Assembly: GCF_008704535.1 (NCBI RefSeq)
Contig: NZ_CP023701.1
Coordinates: 3,286,001-3,350,000, forward strand
Origin: Streptomyces subrutilus
GTDB lineage: Bacteria; Actinomycetota; Actinomycetes; Streptomycetales; Streptomycetaceae
Reading direction: 5' to 3'
DNA length: 64,000 bases
Shown here: piece after piece, positions 1 to 8,223 of the stretch
How positions within the stretch are numbered: position 1 is the first letter of the stretch
Layout: each line of letters opens with the position of its first letter
Program-made: the position numbers and the translations under genes
Notes under the pieces: model-generated
Databases searched by the model: none
What the model was told of the DNA's origin: nothing
The model's input: the letters and a program-made list of their open reading frames with translations, nothing else

Positions 1-240
1 GATGGCGAGGCCGATGCCGATCTCGGCGGCGGCGATGGCGATGGTGAACAGGGCGAGGGCCTGGCCCGAGTGCAGGGTGTCGCGCAGCCAGACGTCGAAG
101 GCCACCAGGTTGAGGTTGACGGCGTTGAGCATCAGCTCGACGGACATCAGGACCAGGATGGCGTTGCGGCGGGCGAGCACGCCGTACAGGCCCGTGGCGA
201 AGAGGAGCGCCGCCAGGACGGCGGGGTAGGCGAGGTGCAT
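1..240 (-). CDS. nuoK2: NADH-quinone oxidoreductase subunit K, second set (partial)
   Basis: Small hydrophobic membrane subunit of complex I, taking part in proton translocation in the membrane arm. Visible residues 1-80 contain the family pattern [27 protein letters not shown], here given as its core [15 protein letters not shown], and the start of the third helix ([13 protein letters not shown]). The C-terminus, about 20 residues, lies beyond the left window edge. The ATG at 240 overlaps the nuoJ stop (ATGA), so the two are translationally coupled. It belongs to the incomplete nuo set 4899-1. Family assignment is secure. Confidence 0.93.
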   Translation of the reverse strand, partial: MHLAYPAVLAALLFATGLYGVLARRNAILVLMSVELMLNAVNLNLVAFDVWLRDTLHSGQALALFTIAIAAAEIGIGLAI

Positions 241-881
241 CAGCGCTGCCCCTTGTCGCGGGCGTCGGCGGGGGCAGCGGGGCCCGAGGGGACGGTGGGG
301 GCCGTGGGGACGGTGGGGTCGTTCTTGCGGGACAGCACGATGGCGCCGATCAGGGCCGCGAGGAGGAGGACGGAGAGCGCCTCGAAGGGCAGCACCCAGT
401 ACTTGAAGAGGATCGCGCCGGTGACCTCGGTGGAGCCCTGGACGGGACCGTCGAGGTCGATCCAGGTCGCGCGGAAGGCGTCGACGACGACCCAGACGAG
501 CGCGACGGCGGCGACGGCCGCGACGCCGAGCGCGACGGGGCGGTTGCCGGAGTCGGCGTCCGGGGAGCGGCCGATGGGCGCCTTGGTCAGCATCAGCCCG
601 AAGAGGAGCAGGACGACCACGGACCCGAGGTAGATCAGGACCTGGACCCAGGCGATGAACTCGGCGGTCAGCAGCAGGTACTCGACGGCGATGCCGCCGA
701 GGGCGACGACCAGCCAGAGGGCGGCGTGCACCAGCTGTTTGGTGGTGACCGTGACGAGGGCGGCGCCGAGGGTGGCGAGGCCGACCAGGACGAAGGCGAT
801 CTCGACCCCGGTCGGGGAGAGGAAACCGGGGGCCTGCGCGGTGGCGGCCGCCGTGGCGGCGGTGAACGGGGCGGTGGGCAT
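240..881 (-). CDS. nuoJ2: NADH-quinone oxidoreductase subunit J, second set
   Basis: Membrane-arm subunit of complex I, 213 residues. Five hydrophobic segments are visible from about residue 25 to 180, including the conserved region around [21 protein letters not shown], cited by its core [16 protein letters not shown]. The last 30 or so residues ([20 protein letters not shown]) are proline-rich and unlike core NuoJ. The ATG at 881 overlaps the nuoI stop and the gene's own stop overlaps nuoK, fitting a tightly coupled operon. It is distinct from the longer nuoJ of the main operon at 31169-31999. Confidence 0.93.
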   Translation of the reverse strand: MPTAPFTAATAAATAQAPGFLSPTGVEIAFVLVGLATLGAALVTVTTKQLVHAALWLVVALGGIAVEYLLLTAEFIAWVQVLIYLGSVVVLLLFGLMLTKAPIGRSPDADSGNRPVALGVAAVAAVALVWVVVDAFRATWIDLDGPVQGSTEVTGAILFKYWVLPFEALSVLLLAALIGAIVLSRKNDPTVPTAPTVPSGPAAPADARDKGQR

Positions 882-1600
882 CAGGCGGTACCTCCCGCCG
901 GGTCGTCGGGCCGCTCCGGCCCGGGGGCGGGGCCGGGGTCGGGGGCTCGTTCGGTACCGGCGGGCGGGGCCGGGGTCGTGCCCGGGGCAGGGGTCGTGCC
1001 TGCGGGCGGGGTCGCGTCCGTACCCGTACCTGTACCCGTACCTGCGGCCGGGGCCGGGGAGGGCGCGGCGGCCGCTGCGGCCGCGGCCTCGGCCTTGTCG
1101 GCCGCCTTGCGGGCGGCGGCGAGTTCCTTGGGTTCCTCGGCGGCCGGGTCCAGGGCGGGCGGGGCCGGGACGGTCCACATCCATTCGCGGAGCTTGTCCC
1201 GCTCGTGGGTCAGCTCGTGGATGTCGGTCTCCGCGTACTCGAACTCCGGTGACCAGAAGAGCGCGTCGAAGGGGCACACCTCGATGCAGATCCCGCAGTA
1301 CATGCAGAGCGAGAAGTCGATGGCGAAGCGGTCGAGGACGTTGCGGCTGCGCTCGCGGCCGCCGGGGGTGGAGGCCGGGACGGTCTCCTTGTGGGAGTCG
1401 ATGTAGATGCACCAGTCGGGGCACTCGCGGGCGCAGAGCATGCAGACCGTGCAGTTCTCCTCGAACAGCCCGATGACGCCGCGGCTGCGCGGCGGGAGTT
1501 CGGGCTGGACCTCGGGGTACTGGGCGGTGTGCGAGCGCCTGGTCATCGTGCGCAGGGTGACGGCGAGCCCCTTGGCGAGGCCGTGTCCGGGAATGGGCAT
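881..1600 (-). CDS. nuoI2: NADH-quinone oxidoreductase subunit I, second set, with C-terminal tail
   Basis: Ferredoxin-like peripheral subunit carrying two [4Fe-4S] clusters that pass electrons toward NuoB. Both ligand sets are present: [12 protein letters not shown] (about residues 51-62) and [12 protein letters not shown] (about 97-108). Residues beyond about 150 form an Ala/Pro/Gly/Thr-rich tail (for example [12 protein letters not shown]) of some 90 residues that NuoI normally lacks; the DNA below it (about 1016-1044) is a GTACCC-type repeat. The ATG at 1600 overlaps the nuoH stop. Function as an electron carrier is inferred from the family; the tail has no known role. Confidence 0.93.
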   Translation of the reverse strand: MPIPGHGLAKGLAVTLRTMTRRSHTAQYPEVQPELPPRSRGVIGLFEENCTVCMLCARECPDWCIYIDSHKETVPASTPGGRERSRNVLDRFAIDFSLCMYCGICIEVCPFDALFWSPEFEYAETDIHELTHERDKLREWMWTVPAPPALDPAAEEPKELAAARKAADKAEAAAAAAAAPSPAPAAGTGTGTGTDATPPAGTTPAPGTTPAPPAGTERAPDPGPAPGPERPDDPAGGTA

Positions 1601-2568
1601 CAGTTGATCGCCACCTTCACGATGCCGGTGAGCGCGATCTGGGCGAGCGCGAGCGGGATGAGTACGGTCCAGGCGAGCTTCTGGAGCTGGTCCTCGCGCA
1701 GCCGCGGGTAGCTCACCCGGAGCCAGATCACGACGAAGGCGAGCAGCGCGACCTTCAGGAGGGTCCAGACCCAGCCGAGTCCGTCGGCTCCGAGGGGGCC
1801 GTGCCAGCCGCCGAGGAAGAGGACGGTGGTGAGGGCGCAGAGGACGACGATGCCGGCGTACTCGGCGAGCAGGAACAGCGCGAAGCGCAGGCCGGTGTAC
1901 TCGGTGTACGCGCCGAAGATGATCTCGGAGTCGGCGACGGGCATGTCGAAGGGGGGCCGCTGGAGCTCGGCGAGGCCGGCGGTGAAGAAGACCAGTCCGC
2001 CGACGATCTGCCAGGGCAGCCACCACCACTCGAAGGCGTCGACGATGCCGGGGAGGGAGACGGTCCCGGCGGCCATCGCGACGGAGGCGGCGGCGAGCAG
2101 CATCGGGAGTTCGTACGCGAGCAGCTGGGCGGCGGTGCGCAGGCCGCCGAGCAGGGAGAACTTGTTGGCGGAGGCCCAGCCGGCCATCAGCGAGCCGAGG
2201 ACCCCGACGCCCATCACGGCGAGCGCGAAGAACAGTCCGGCGTCGACGACCTGGCCGACCGCGCCCTCGCCCGGGCCGATCGGGATGACGAGCAGGACGA
2301 GGAGGTAGGGCAGCAGGGCGACGGCGGGGGCGAGTTGGAAGATGCGGCGGTCGGCGTTGGCCGGGACGATGTCTTCCTTCTGCGCGAACTTGACGCCGTC
2401 GGCGACGAGCTGGGCCCAGCCGTGGAAACCGCCGGCGTACATGGGGCCGAGACGGCCCTGCATGTGGGCCATCACCTTGTGCTCGGTCTGCCCGACGACG
2501 AGCGGGAGCACGAGGAAGACGGCGAAGACGACGATCAGTCGCAGCGCGACGTCGAGGACGTCGTTCAC
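1600..2568 (-). CDS. nuoH2: NADH-quinone oxidoreductase subunit H, second set
   Basis: Membrane subunit of complex I (ND1 homologue) that joins the membrane and peripheral arms and lines the quinone channel. At 322 residues it has normal core length, with about eight or nine membrane segments. The signature [20 protein letters not shown] region (about residues 205-224) and the loop [20 protein letters not shown] near residue 50 are both visible. The main-operon NuoH (32587-33945) is 130 residues longer. The ATG at 2568 overlaps the nuoC stop by 4 bases. Confidence 0.95.
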   Translation of the reverse strand: MNDVLDVALRLIVVFAVFLVLPLVVGQTEHKVMAHMQGRLGPMYAGGFHGWAQLVADGVKFAQKEDIVPANADRRIFQLAPAVALLPYLLVLLVIPIGPGEGAVGQVVDAGLFFALAVMGVGVLGSLMAGWASANKFSLLGGLRTAAQLLAYELPMLLAAASVAMAAGTVSLPGIVDAFEWWWLPWQIVGGLVFFTAGLAELQRPPFDMPVADSEIIFGAYTEYTGLRFALFLLAEYAGIVVLCALTTVLFLGGWHGPLGADGLGWVWTLLKVALLAFVVIWLRVSYPRLREDQLQKLAWTVLIPLALAQIALTGIVKVAIN

Positions 2569-3803
2569 GCGTCGCCTCCGTTGTCGGGGTGTCGGGTACC
2601 GGGCCGGGGCTCGGGCTCGGATGCGGGCTCGGGCTCGGGCTCGGGGGTGAGTCCCGGATCGGGCTCGGGCTTGGGCCCCGGCTTCGGCTCGGGCTCGGGC
2701 TTGGGCCCCGGCTTCGGCTCGGGCTCGGTTCCCCGCTCGGGCTCGGGCTCGGGCTCGGGTCCCGGTGTGGGCTCGGCCGACGGCTCGGGCTCGGGTCCCG
2801 GTGTGGGCTCGGCCGACGGGTCGGGCTCGGGTCGGCTTACGGGTTCCGGTGCCGCCGGTGGTTCTTCGAAGGCGGGCTTCGGGGCGTGCCAGGGCGCGTC
2901 CGCGCTGCGCGGGGCCGGTCGCGCGGCCGGGGCCGCCGGTCCGCTCGCCGGGCCCGCGGCCTGGCTGGCCGAGCCCTCCGAGACCGAGCGGGTGCGGCGC
3001 GGCGGCCGGGCGGGAGCCGCCGGATCGGGCTCCGCGGCCGGAGGAGTCCCCGGGCCCGCGGCCTGGGTGGCGGAGCCCTCGGACACCGAGCGGGTGCGGC
3101 GCGGCGGGGCGCCCTCGCGGCCGGCGCGGCCCGCAGCACCCGCACCCGTACCCGCAGCGCCCGTGCCCGCGGCGGCGGTGCGGGCGGTGCGGGGGGTGCG
3201 GGCCGGGCGGGCGGGGGCCGGCGGGAGCTGGCCCTTCATCGGGCCCCAGTCGTTGGGGTCGGGGACGCCGGGCGGGAGCATCTGGCGGCGCTTGGGCCCG
3301 TCGGGGTCCGCGCCCTCACCCGGTTCCTTGGCGCCGGGCCAGGCCTTGGCGACGCGCGCGGCCAGGACGAAGTCCTTGCGCAGCGGGTGTCCCTCGAAGT
3401 TCTCGGGCAGCAGCAGCGGGACGAGGTGGGGGTGGTCGGTGAAGACCACGCCGAACATCTCGAAGGTCTCGCGCTCGTGCCATGCGGCCCCGGCGTAGAC
3501 GGCCACGGCGGAGGGCAGCGCGGGCGCTCCGTGCGGGACGGTGGTGCGCAGCAGGAGGCGGCGTACGCGGTGGTCCTCCAGCGAGACCACGTGCGCGCAG
3601 ACCCGGAAGCCGGTGCCCGGTTCGTCGACGGCGCTCAGCCAGTCGAAGAAGGTGCAACCCAGCTTGTCCCGGGCGATTTCGAGCGCCGGGATCCAGGAGC
3701 CGACCGGGACGTCGACGGTCAGGACGTCGTACGCGCGGGAGCCGAGGGCCTCCTCGCCGAAGACGGCCGGCGCCGCGTCGGGCAGCGAGTCGTAGAGGTT
3801 CAC
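2565..3803 (-). CDS. nuoC2: NuoC-like subunit with 220-residue low-complexity tail, second set
   Basis: Residues 1-190 are a NuoC (30 kDa) subunit, with the hallmark [11 protein letters not shown] (108-118) and EGHPLRKDF (137-145). NuoC supports assembly of the quinone-reducing Q module. Residues 191-412 are low complexity: first Ala/Pro/Arg-rich with a block [11 protein letters not shown](T/S)QAAGP present twice, then a Pro-Glu-Lys run of PEPEPKPGP type. No NuoD domain is present (no GPQHPSTHG motif), although homologues of this gene are sometimes labelled nuoD. Start is GTG at 3803, overlapping the nuoB stop (GTGA). The tail is in frame and ends just inside nuoH. Confidence 0.88.
   Translation of the reverse strand: MNLYDSLPDAAPAVFGEEALGSRAYDVLTVDVPVGSWIPALEIARDKLGCTFFDWLSAVDEPGTGFRVCAHVVSLEDHRVRRLLLRTTVPHGAPALPSAVAVYAGAAWHERETFEMFGVVFTDHPHLVPLLLPENFEGHPLRKDFVLAARVAKAWPGAKEPGEGADPDGPKRRQMLPPGVPDPNDWGPMKGQLPPAPARPARTPRTARTAAAGTGAAGTGAGAAGRAGREGAPPRRTRSVSEGSATQAAGPGTPPAAEPDPAAPARPPRRTRSVSEGSASQAAGPASGPAAPAARPAPRSADAPWHAPKPAFEEPPAAPEPVSRPEPDPSAEPTPGPEPEPSAEPTPGPEPEPEPERGTEPEPKPGPKPEPEPKPGPKPEPDPGLTPEPEPEPASEPEPRPGTRHPDNGGDA
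2595..2850. repeat. Short tandem GGGCTC-type repeats in the nuoC2 tail
   Basis: The plus strand shows many copies of GGGCTC/GGGCTT mixed with GGTCCCGG and GGCCCCGGCTTC; on the coding strand they give Glu-Pro and Lys-Pro dipeptides. Two copies of GGCCCCGGCTTCGGCTCGGG and two of a block ending GTGTGGGCTCGGCCGACGG are visible. Such runs are prone to slippage, so the tail is likely to vary in length among strains. Confidence 0.85.
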
Positions 3804-4501
3804 GTGCCGGCTCCGGGGGTGGGCGGGGGCGTGACCAGGCCGCTGGTGAGCTGGCCGACGGAGGGCGAGTCGGCGTACCGCTCGGCCAGGGACTCGCGGG
3901 CGATCTTCTCCTGGAGCTTGAGGATGCCCTGGAGGAGCGCTTCGGGGCGGGGCGGGCAGCCGGGCACGTAGACGTCGACGGGGATGATCTGGTCGACGCC
4001 CTTGGTCACCGCGTACGAGTCCCAGTACGGGCCGCCGCAGTTGGAGCAGGCGCCGAAGGAGATGACGTACTTCGGCTCGGGCATCTGCTCGTACAGCCGC
4101 TTGACGGCCGGGGCCATCTTGTCGGTGACGGTGCCCGAGACGATCATGAGGTCGGCCTGGCGCGGCCCGGGCGCGAAGGGGATGACGCCGAGGCGGATGA
4201 AGTCGTGCCGGGCCATGGACGCGGCGATGAACTCGATGGCGCAGCAGGCGAGGCCGAAGTTGAAGACCCACAGGCTGTAGCGGCGGCCCCAGTTGAGGAC
4301 CACCTTCATCGGTTCCGGGGCCAGCCGGGAGAGGACGCCCAGGCGCTTGGGCTCCGGCAGCAGCCGGGGCTGCGGCGCCGCGGTGCCCGCCGCCGCGGGC
4401 GGGATCGCGCCCGTCGCGCCTGTCGCGCTCGTCGCGCCTGTCACGTCTGGTGCGGTTGCGGCGCCTGTCGCTGCCGGTGTCGCATCCGGTGTCACGTCCA
4501 T
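3800..4501 (-). CDS. nuoB2: NADH-quinone oxidoreductase subunit B, second set
   Basis: Peripheral complex I subunit that holds cluster N2, the last iron-sulfur centre before quinone. Cluster ligands are visible as ACCAIEF (tandem Cys), [10 protein letters not shown] and VPGCPPRPE. The core occupies about residues 60-200. The N-terminal 45 residues are Ala/Thr/Gly-rich ([14 protein letters not shown]) and the C-terminus is extended to [13 protein letters not shown], making it 233 residues against 184 for the main-operon NuoB. The ATG at 4501 lies inside the 3' end of nuoA (10-base overlap). Confidence 0.94.
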   Translation of the reverse strand: MDVTPDATPAATGAATAPDVTGATSATGATGAIPPAAAGTAAPQPRLLPEPKRLGVLSRLAPEPMKVVLNWGRRYSLWVFNFGLACCAIEFIAASMARHDFIRLGVIPFAPGPRQADLMIVSGTVTDKMAPAVKRLYEQMPEPKYVISFGACSNCGGPYWDSYAVTKGVDQIIPVDVYVPGCPPRPEALLQGILKLQEKIARESLAERYADSPSVGQLTSGLVTPPPTPGAGT

Positions 4502-4899
4502 TCGAGGACGCCCTTCTTGTACGCGTAGAGCAGGCCCACGGCGAGGAACCCGAGGAAGATGAACATCTCGACCAGCGTCGTGGTGCCGTAGCCGGCGACG
4601 GCGAACACGGTCGCCCAGGGGAACAGGAAGATCGAGTCGACGGCGAAGATGACGTAGAGGAAGGCGTAGACGTAGTAGCGGACCTGGGTGTGCGCCCAGC
4701 CCTCGCCGACCGGGTCGACGCCGCACTCGTACGTCAGGAGCTTCTCGGGGGTCGGGACGGCGGGGCGCAGCAGGCGGTTCGCGCCGAAGGCCACGGCGAC
4801 GAAGAGCACACCGAGGACGGCGAGCAGGCCGACGACCGAATAACTCCGGAAGTAGTCCGCGGCGAGCACGGTCACGGTCGATACCGTTGGTTCGGGCAC
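4492..4899 (-). CDS. nuoA2: NADH-quinone oxidoreductase subunit A, second set
   Basis: Three-helix membrane subunit of complex I, 135 residues. The conserved stretch [14 protein letters not shown] (about 55-68) and the helix [20 protein letters not shown], cited by its core [16 protein letters not shown], identify NuoA. It is the first gene of the second nuo set; the divergent sensor kinase starts at 5045, so the promoter must lie in 4900-5044. Which of the shared elements there serves which direction cannot be told from sequence. Confidence 0.95.
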   Translation of the reverse strand: MPEPTVSTVTVLAADYFRSYSVVGLLAVLGVLFVAVAFGANRLLRPAVPTPEKLLTYECGVDPVGEGWAHTQVRYYVYAFLYVIFAVDSIFLFPWATVFAVAGYGTTTLVEMFIFLGFLAVGLLYAYKKGVLEWT

Positions 4900-4967
4900 G
4901 TCCGTCTTCGCTCCTCGGCCGCCGTCGGTGATCTGTTACGGACGGGAGTCTAGGGCCTGCCTCCCAC

Positions 4968-4986
4968 GGGGTGGGGTTATCCCCCG
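4968..4986. promoter_or_regulatory. Copy 1 of a 19-bp element shared by both kinase promoters
   Basis: GGGGTGGGGTTATCCCCCG lies in the divergent region between nuoA2 and the first sensor kinase. An identical 19-bp copy sits upstream of the second kinase at 6360-6378. In both cases CATGGC follows after 20-21 bases. The core GGGGTTATCCCC is nearly symmetric. It may be a promoter part or a binding site of the response regulator encoded at 8224; this is inference. Confidence 0.6.
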
Positions 4987-5044
4987 TTCACCGCACCCGG
5001 CCGCCCCATGGCTCCGGGGGGAGCGGCTTGGCAGGCTGTGCCGC

Positions 5045-6241
5045 ATGACCGCGCGCATGCACACCACCGATCACGCCGGGGACGACCGGCCGCCGCCCGT
5101 ACGCCCCGCCTTCGACGCCGTGACCTGGAAGGAGATCGTCCATCTGCTGGTGAACCTGCCGGTGGCGGTCGTCGGGTTCGTGTACACGGTGTCCATGGTC
5201 GGCGTCTCGGGCGGGCTGGCCGTGACGGCGGTCGGGCTTCCGCTGCTGGCGTGCGGACTGTTCCTGTCCCGCCAGTTGGGACGGCTGGACCGGGCGCGGG
5301 CCCGGGTGCTGCTGGGCGTCCGGGTGGAAGAGCCGACTCCGATCCCCGGGCCGAAGCGGTCGGGCGGTTTCTTCCCCTGGTTGTGGACGAGCCTGAAGGA
5401 CCCGGTGGCGTGGCGCACGGTGCTGTACGGGCTGGTCCGGCTGCCGTGGGGGGTGCTGACCTTCACCGTGGTGCTGACCGGGCTGTTCGTGCTGTGGCCG
5501 GTGCTGCCGTACGTGACGCGGCTGCTGGCCAACGCGGACCGGGCGATGGTACGGGGCCTGCTGTCGCCCTCCGACGACCTGGAGCGGCGGATCGCCGAGC
5601 TGGAGTCGGACCGGACGGTGGTGGTGGACACCTCGGCGGCGGACCTGCGGCGCATCGAACGGGACCTGCACGACGGGGCCCAGGCCCGGCTGGTGGCGCT
5701 GGCCATGGGTCTGGGCCTGGCGAAGGAGAAGCTGCTCGCGGACCCCGAGGGCGCGGCGGCGATGGTCGACGAGGCGCACGGCGAGGTGAAGCTGGCCCTC
5801 CAGGAGCTGCGGGACCTGGCGCGGGGCATCCACCCGGCGGTGCTGACGGACCGGGGGCTGGACGCGGCGCTGTCGTCGGTGGCCGCGCGGTGCCTGGTGC
5901 CGGTGAAGGTGGCGGTGGACCTGCCGGCGCGGCCGGCGGAGGCGATCGAGGGCATCGCGTACTTCGTGGTCTCGGAGCTGCTGCAGAACGTGAGCAAGCA
6001 CGCGGCGGCGCGGGGCGCGGCCGTGGAGGTGTGGCGGGCCGGCCCGCGGCTGCTGATCCGGGTGTCGGACGACGGGCGGGGCGGGGCGCGGCCGGAGGGC
6101 GGGTCGGGGATGGCGGGGCTCGCGGAGCGGCTGGGGGCGGTGGACGGGGTGTTCGTCGTGGACTCCCCCGAGGGGCGCGGGACGGTGGTGACCGCCGAGC
6201 TGCCGTGGCGCGACCGCTCGGCCGCGCCGCCGCGGCACTGA
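5045..6241 (+). CDS. Sensor histidine kinase, NarX/DesK-like, with N-terminal Sensor domain
   Basis: Two-component sensor, 398 residues. The N-terminal half has four hydrophobic segments in two pairs (around residues 35-75 and 125-160), matching the membrane Sensor domain of streptomycete kinases. The dimerisation/phosphoacceptor helix reads DLRRIERDLHDGAQARL with the likely phosphohistidine at His209. The ATP-binding part shows SELLQNVSKHAAA (N box), VSDDGRGG and GSGMAGLAERL. ATG 5045 was chosen over the upstream in-frame ATG at 4928 because the extra 39 residues are Arg/Pro-rich and unlike the family. A paralogue follows at 6471. Signal unknown. Confidence 0.9.
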   Translation: MTARMHTTDHAGDDRPPPVRPAFDAVTWKEIVHLLVNLPVAVVGFVYTVSMVGVSGGLAVTAVGLPLLACGLFLSRQLGRLDRARARVLLGVRVEEPTPIPGPKRSGGFFPWLWTSLKDPVAWRTVLYGLVRLPWGVLTFTVVLTGLFVLWPVLPYVTRLLANADRAMVRGLLSPSDDLERRIAELESDRTVVVDTSAADLRRIERDLHDGAQARLVALAMGLGLAKEKLLADPEGAAAMVDEAHGEVKLALQELRDLARGIHPAVLTDRGLDAALSSVAARCLVPVKVAVDLPARPAEAIEGIAYFVVSELLQNVSKHAAARGAAVEVWRAGPRLLIRVSDDGRGGARPEGGSGMAGLAERLGAVDGVFVVDSPEGRGTVVTAELPWRDRSAAPPRH

Positions 6242-6288
6242 CGGCACCCGGCCCGGACGGAGCTTGACGCTGACGCGGCCCGGCACCC

Positions 6289-6323
6289 CGTGGGCCCCCG
6301 CCCGGTTCGGGCGGGGGCCCACG
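6289..6323 (+). terminator. Hairpin after the first sensor kinase
   Basis: A 16-bp perfect stem (6289-6304 with 6308-6323) and a 3-base GTT loop lie 48 bases past the stop codon. No long T run follows, as is common in streptomycetes. It implies that the second kinase is transcribed mainly from its own promoter. Confidence 0.75.
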
Positions 6324-6359
6324 CGTGTCGGGGGCCGGGCCGGGACCTCGGCCCGGCCC

Positions 6360-6378
6360 GGGGTGGGGTTATCCCCCG
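6360..6378. promoter_or_regulatory. Copy 2 of the 19-bp element shared by both kinase promoters
   Basis: Identical to 4968-4986 (GGGGTGGGGTTATCCCCCG), about 93 bases upstream of the second kinase start. The conserved distance to a following CATGGC (21 bases here, 20 in copy 1) shows that more than the 19 bases is preserved. Confidence 0.6.
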
Positions 6379-6470
6379 GGCGCAGAGGCCCACTCGCCGC
6401 ATGGCCGGGGGGTGGGGGCGGGCGGCAGGGTGGGGGTATCGAGGGACGACGGGAAGGACGGGCCGGGAGC

Positions 6471-7826
6471 ATGGGCAACGGCAAGGGCGGGGACGGCGCG
6501 GTCGGTGCGGGCGGCGGGATCGGCGCGGGCGTCACGGGCGACGCGGGCGGCGGGATCGGTGCGGTGTTGCGGGCTCCGTTCGCGGCGCGGACCTGGGGGG
6601 CGCTGGGGTACCTGCTGAGCGGGCTGCCGCTGAGCACGCTGTACTTCTCGCTGGCCGTCGCCGGGGTGAGCGTCGGCGCGGGTCTGCTCGTCACCTTCCT
6701 CGGCGTTCCGGTGCTGGCCGGCGTGCTGGCCATGTGCCGCGGGTTCGGGCGCGTGGAGCGGGGCCGGGCGCGCGTCCTGCTGGGGGCACGGGTGGGCGAG
6801 CCCGCGCCGGTGCGGGCGAAGAAGGCCGGGGCGCTGGCCGCGCTGGGGGCGGTGCTGAAGAGCGGCAGCGCCTGGCGGCACGTGCTGTACAGCGTGGTCC
6901 ACTTCCCGTGGGCCGTGTTCGGTTTCGTCGTGGCACTGGTGTTCTGGGTGTGCGGCTGGGCGTACTTCCTGTACCCGCTGTGGTTCTGGGTGTTCCCGGC
7001 CTTCACCGACCAGCCCGGTCTGCAGCTCTTCCAGAACGGCGGCCACAGCGTCTACCTGGACTCGCCGGCCCGGATCGCCGTCACCTCGCTGGCCGGGCTG
7101 GTGCTCACGCTCGCCACCCCGTGGGTGCTGCGCGCCCTGACCACCGTGGACCGGGTCCTGGTCGGCGCGCTGCTCGGGCCGTCCCGGCTGGACAGCCGGG
7201 TCACCGAGCTGGAGTCGGACCGGACGGTGGTGGTGGACACTTCGGCGGCGGACCTGCGGCGCATCGAACGGGACCTGCACGACGGGGCGCAGGCCCGGCT
7301 GGCCGCGCTCGCGATGGACCTCGGGCTGGCGAAGGAGCGGCTCGCGCAGGACCCGCGGGCGGCGGCGCGGATGGTGGACGAGGCGCACGGCGAGGTGAAG
7401 GTCGCCCTGCAGGAGCTGCGGGACCTGGCGCGGGGCATCCACCCGGCGGTGCTGACGGACCGGGGGCTGGACGCGGCGCTCTCGTCGGTGGCCGCGCGGT
7501 GCGCGGTTCCGGTGCGGGTGGCGGTGGACCTGCCGGCGCGGCCGGCGCAGGCGATCGAGGGCATCGCGTACTTCACGGTGTCGGAGCTGCTGCAGAACGT
7601 GAGCAGGCACGCGGCGGCCCGGTCCGCCTCGGTGGACGTCTGGAAGTCCGGGGAGCGGCTGCTGATCCAGGTCGCCGACGACGGCCGGGGCGGGGCGGGC
7701 CCGGGGGCCGGGTCGGGCCTGACGGGGCTGACGGAGCGGCTGGACGCGGTGGACGGCGTCCTGGTCGTCGACTCCCCCGCGGGCGGCGGGACCACGGTCA
7801 CGGCCGAGCTGCCCTGGCGCTCGTAG
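6471..7826 (+). CDS. Sensor histidine kinase, paralogue of the preceding gene
   Basis: Two-component sensor, 451 residues, same layout as the kinase at 5045: glycine-rich start (residues 1-28), paired membrane segments (about 45-80 and 140-175, plus one near 210-225), phosphoacceptor DLRRIERDLHDGAQARL with His270, then SELLQNVSRHAAA, VADDGRGG and GSGLTGLTERL. Relative to the first kinase it has roughly 45 extra residues between membrane segments (WFWVFPAFTDQPGLQLFQNG region), a likely separate sensing loop. DNA 7204-7302 differs from 5595-5693 at only two positions. ATG 6471 is preceded by GGGAG; the frame is open further upstream but not family-like. Confidence 0.9.
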   Translation: MGNGKGGDGAVGAGGGIGAGVTGDAGGGIGAVLRAPFAARTWGALGYLLSGLPLSTLYFSLAVAGVSVGAGLLVTFLGVPVLAGVLAMCRGFGRVERGRARVLLGARVGEPAPVRAKKAGALAALGAVLKSGSAWRHVLYSVVHFPWAVFGFVVALVFWVCGWAYFLYPLWFWVFPAFTDQPGLQLFQNGGHSVYLDSPARIAVTSLAGLVLTLATPWVLRALTTVDRVLVGALLGPSRLDSRVTELESDRTVVVDTSAADLRRIERDLHDGAQARLAALAMDLGLAKERLAQDPRAAARMVDEAHGEVKVALQELRDLARGIHPAVLTDRGLDAALSSVAARCAVPVRVAVDLPARPAQAIEGIAYFTVSELLQNVSRHAAARSASVDVWKSGERLLIQVADDGRGGAGPGAGSGLTGLTERLDAVDGVLVVDSPAGGGTTVTAELPWRS

Positions 7827-8223
7827 GCCGGGCGCGGGGGCCTCGCGCGCGGTCGCCAGCCGAGCGGGCGCGGGCCCGGCCGGCCGGGCCGCCCCGCGCG
7901 AAGTCGGTACGCCGTGCGCGCACCCGTACCCGCTCGCCCTCGCCCTGGCCCTCGCCCTCCGCCTCCCCCGCCCCGGCGGGGTTTTCGGGTGTCCGGGAGA
8001 AGTCGGGTCGAACGGCCCGGCCGATGGGCCCGGGCCCGGGCAGCTCCCCTCCCGGACGGCGGCCGTGGCACGGCCCGGCGGCCCGCGGGGAACTGCCGTC
8101 GCACGAAAACTCCCCGCGTACGCACCCCTGTTGTGCCGGCTCTGCCGTGATCCGAGCCAGGGACTGGGATGCTTGGGGCAGTCAGGAAGTGCGGGAACGA
8201 GTGGACGCGGGAGCTGCTGAATC
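7827..8223. other. 397-bp gap before the response regulator
   Basis: No convincing gene. It holds a cytosine-rich run with repeated CGCCCT (about 7935-7965), a terminator at 7966-7985, and the presumed promoter and leader of the response regulator. The weak ribosome site GGGAG at 8209-8213 precedes the GTG start at 8224 by ten bases. Confidence 0.6.
7966..7985 (+). terminator. Intrinsic terminator with T run
   Basis: Stem CCCCG/CGGGG (7966-7970 with 7977-7981), extendable to 7 bp, followed directly by TTTT. It lies 140 bases after the second kinase and separates it from the response regulator gene. Confidence 0.65.

Noticed and set aside
2565..3803. Calling this gene nuoD
   Set aside because: Homologues are sometimes labelled nuoD, but the sequence has NuoC motifs and none of NuoD.
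4928..5044. Upstream extension of the first kinase to the ATG at 4928
   Set aside because: It would run through the shared 19-bp element and add residues unlike the family. The ATG at 5045 gives the expected N-terminus.
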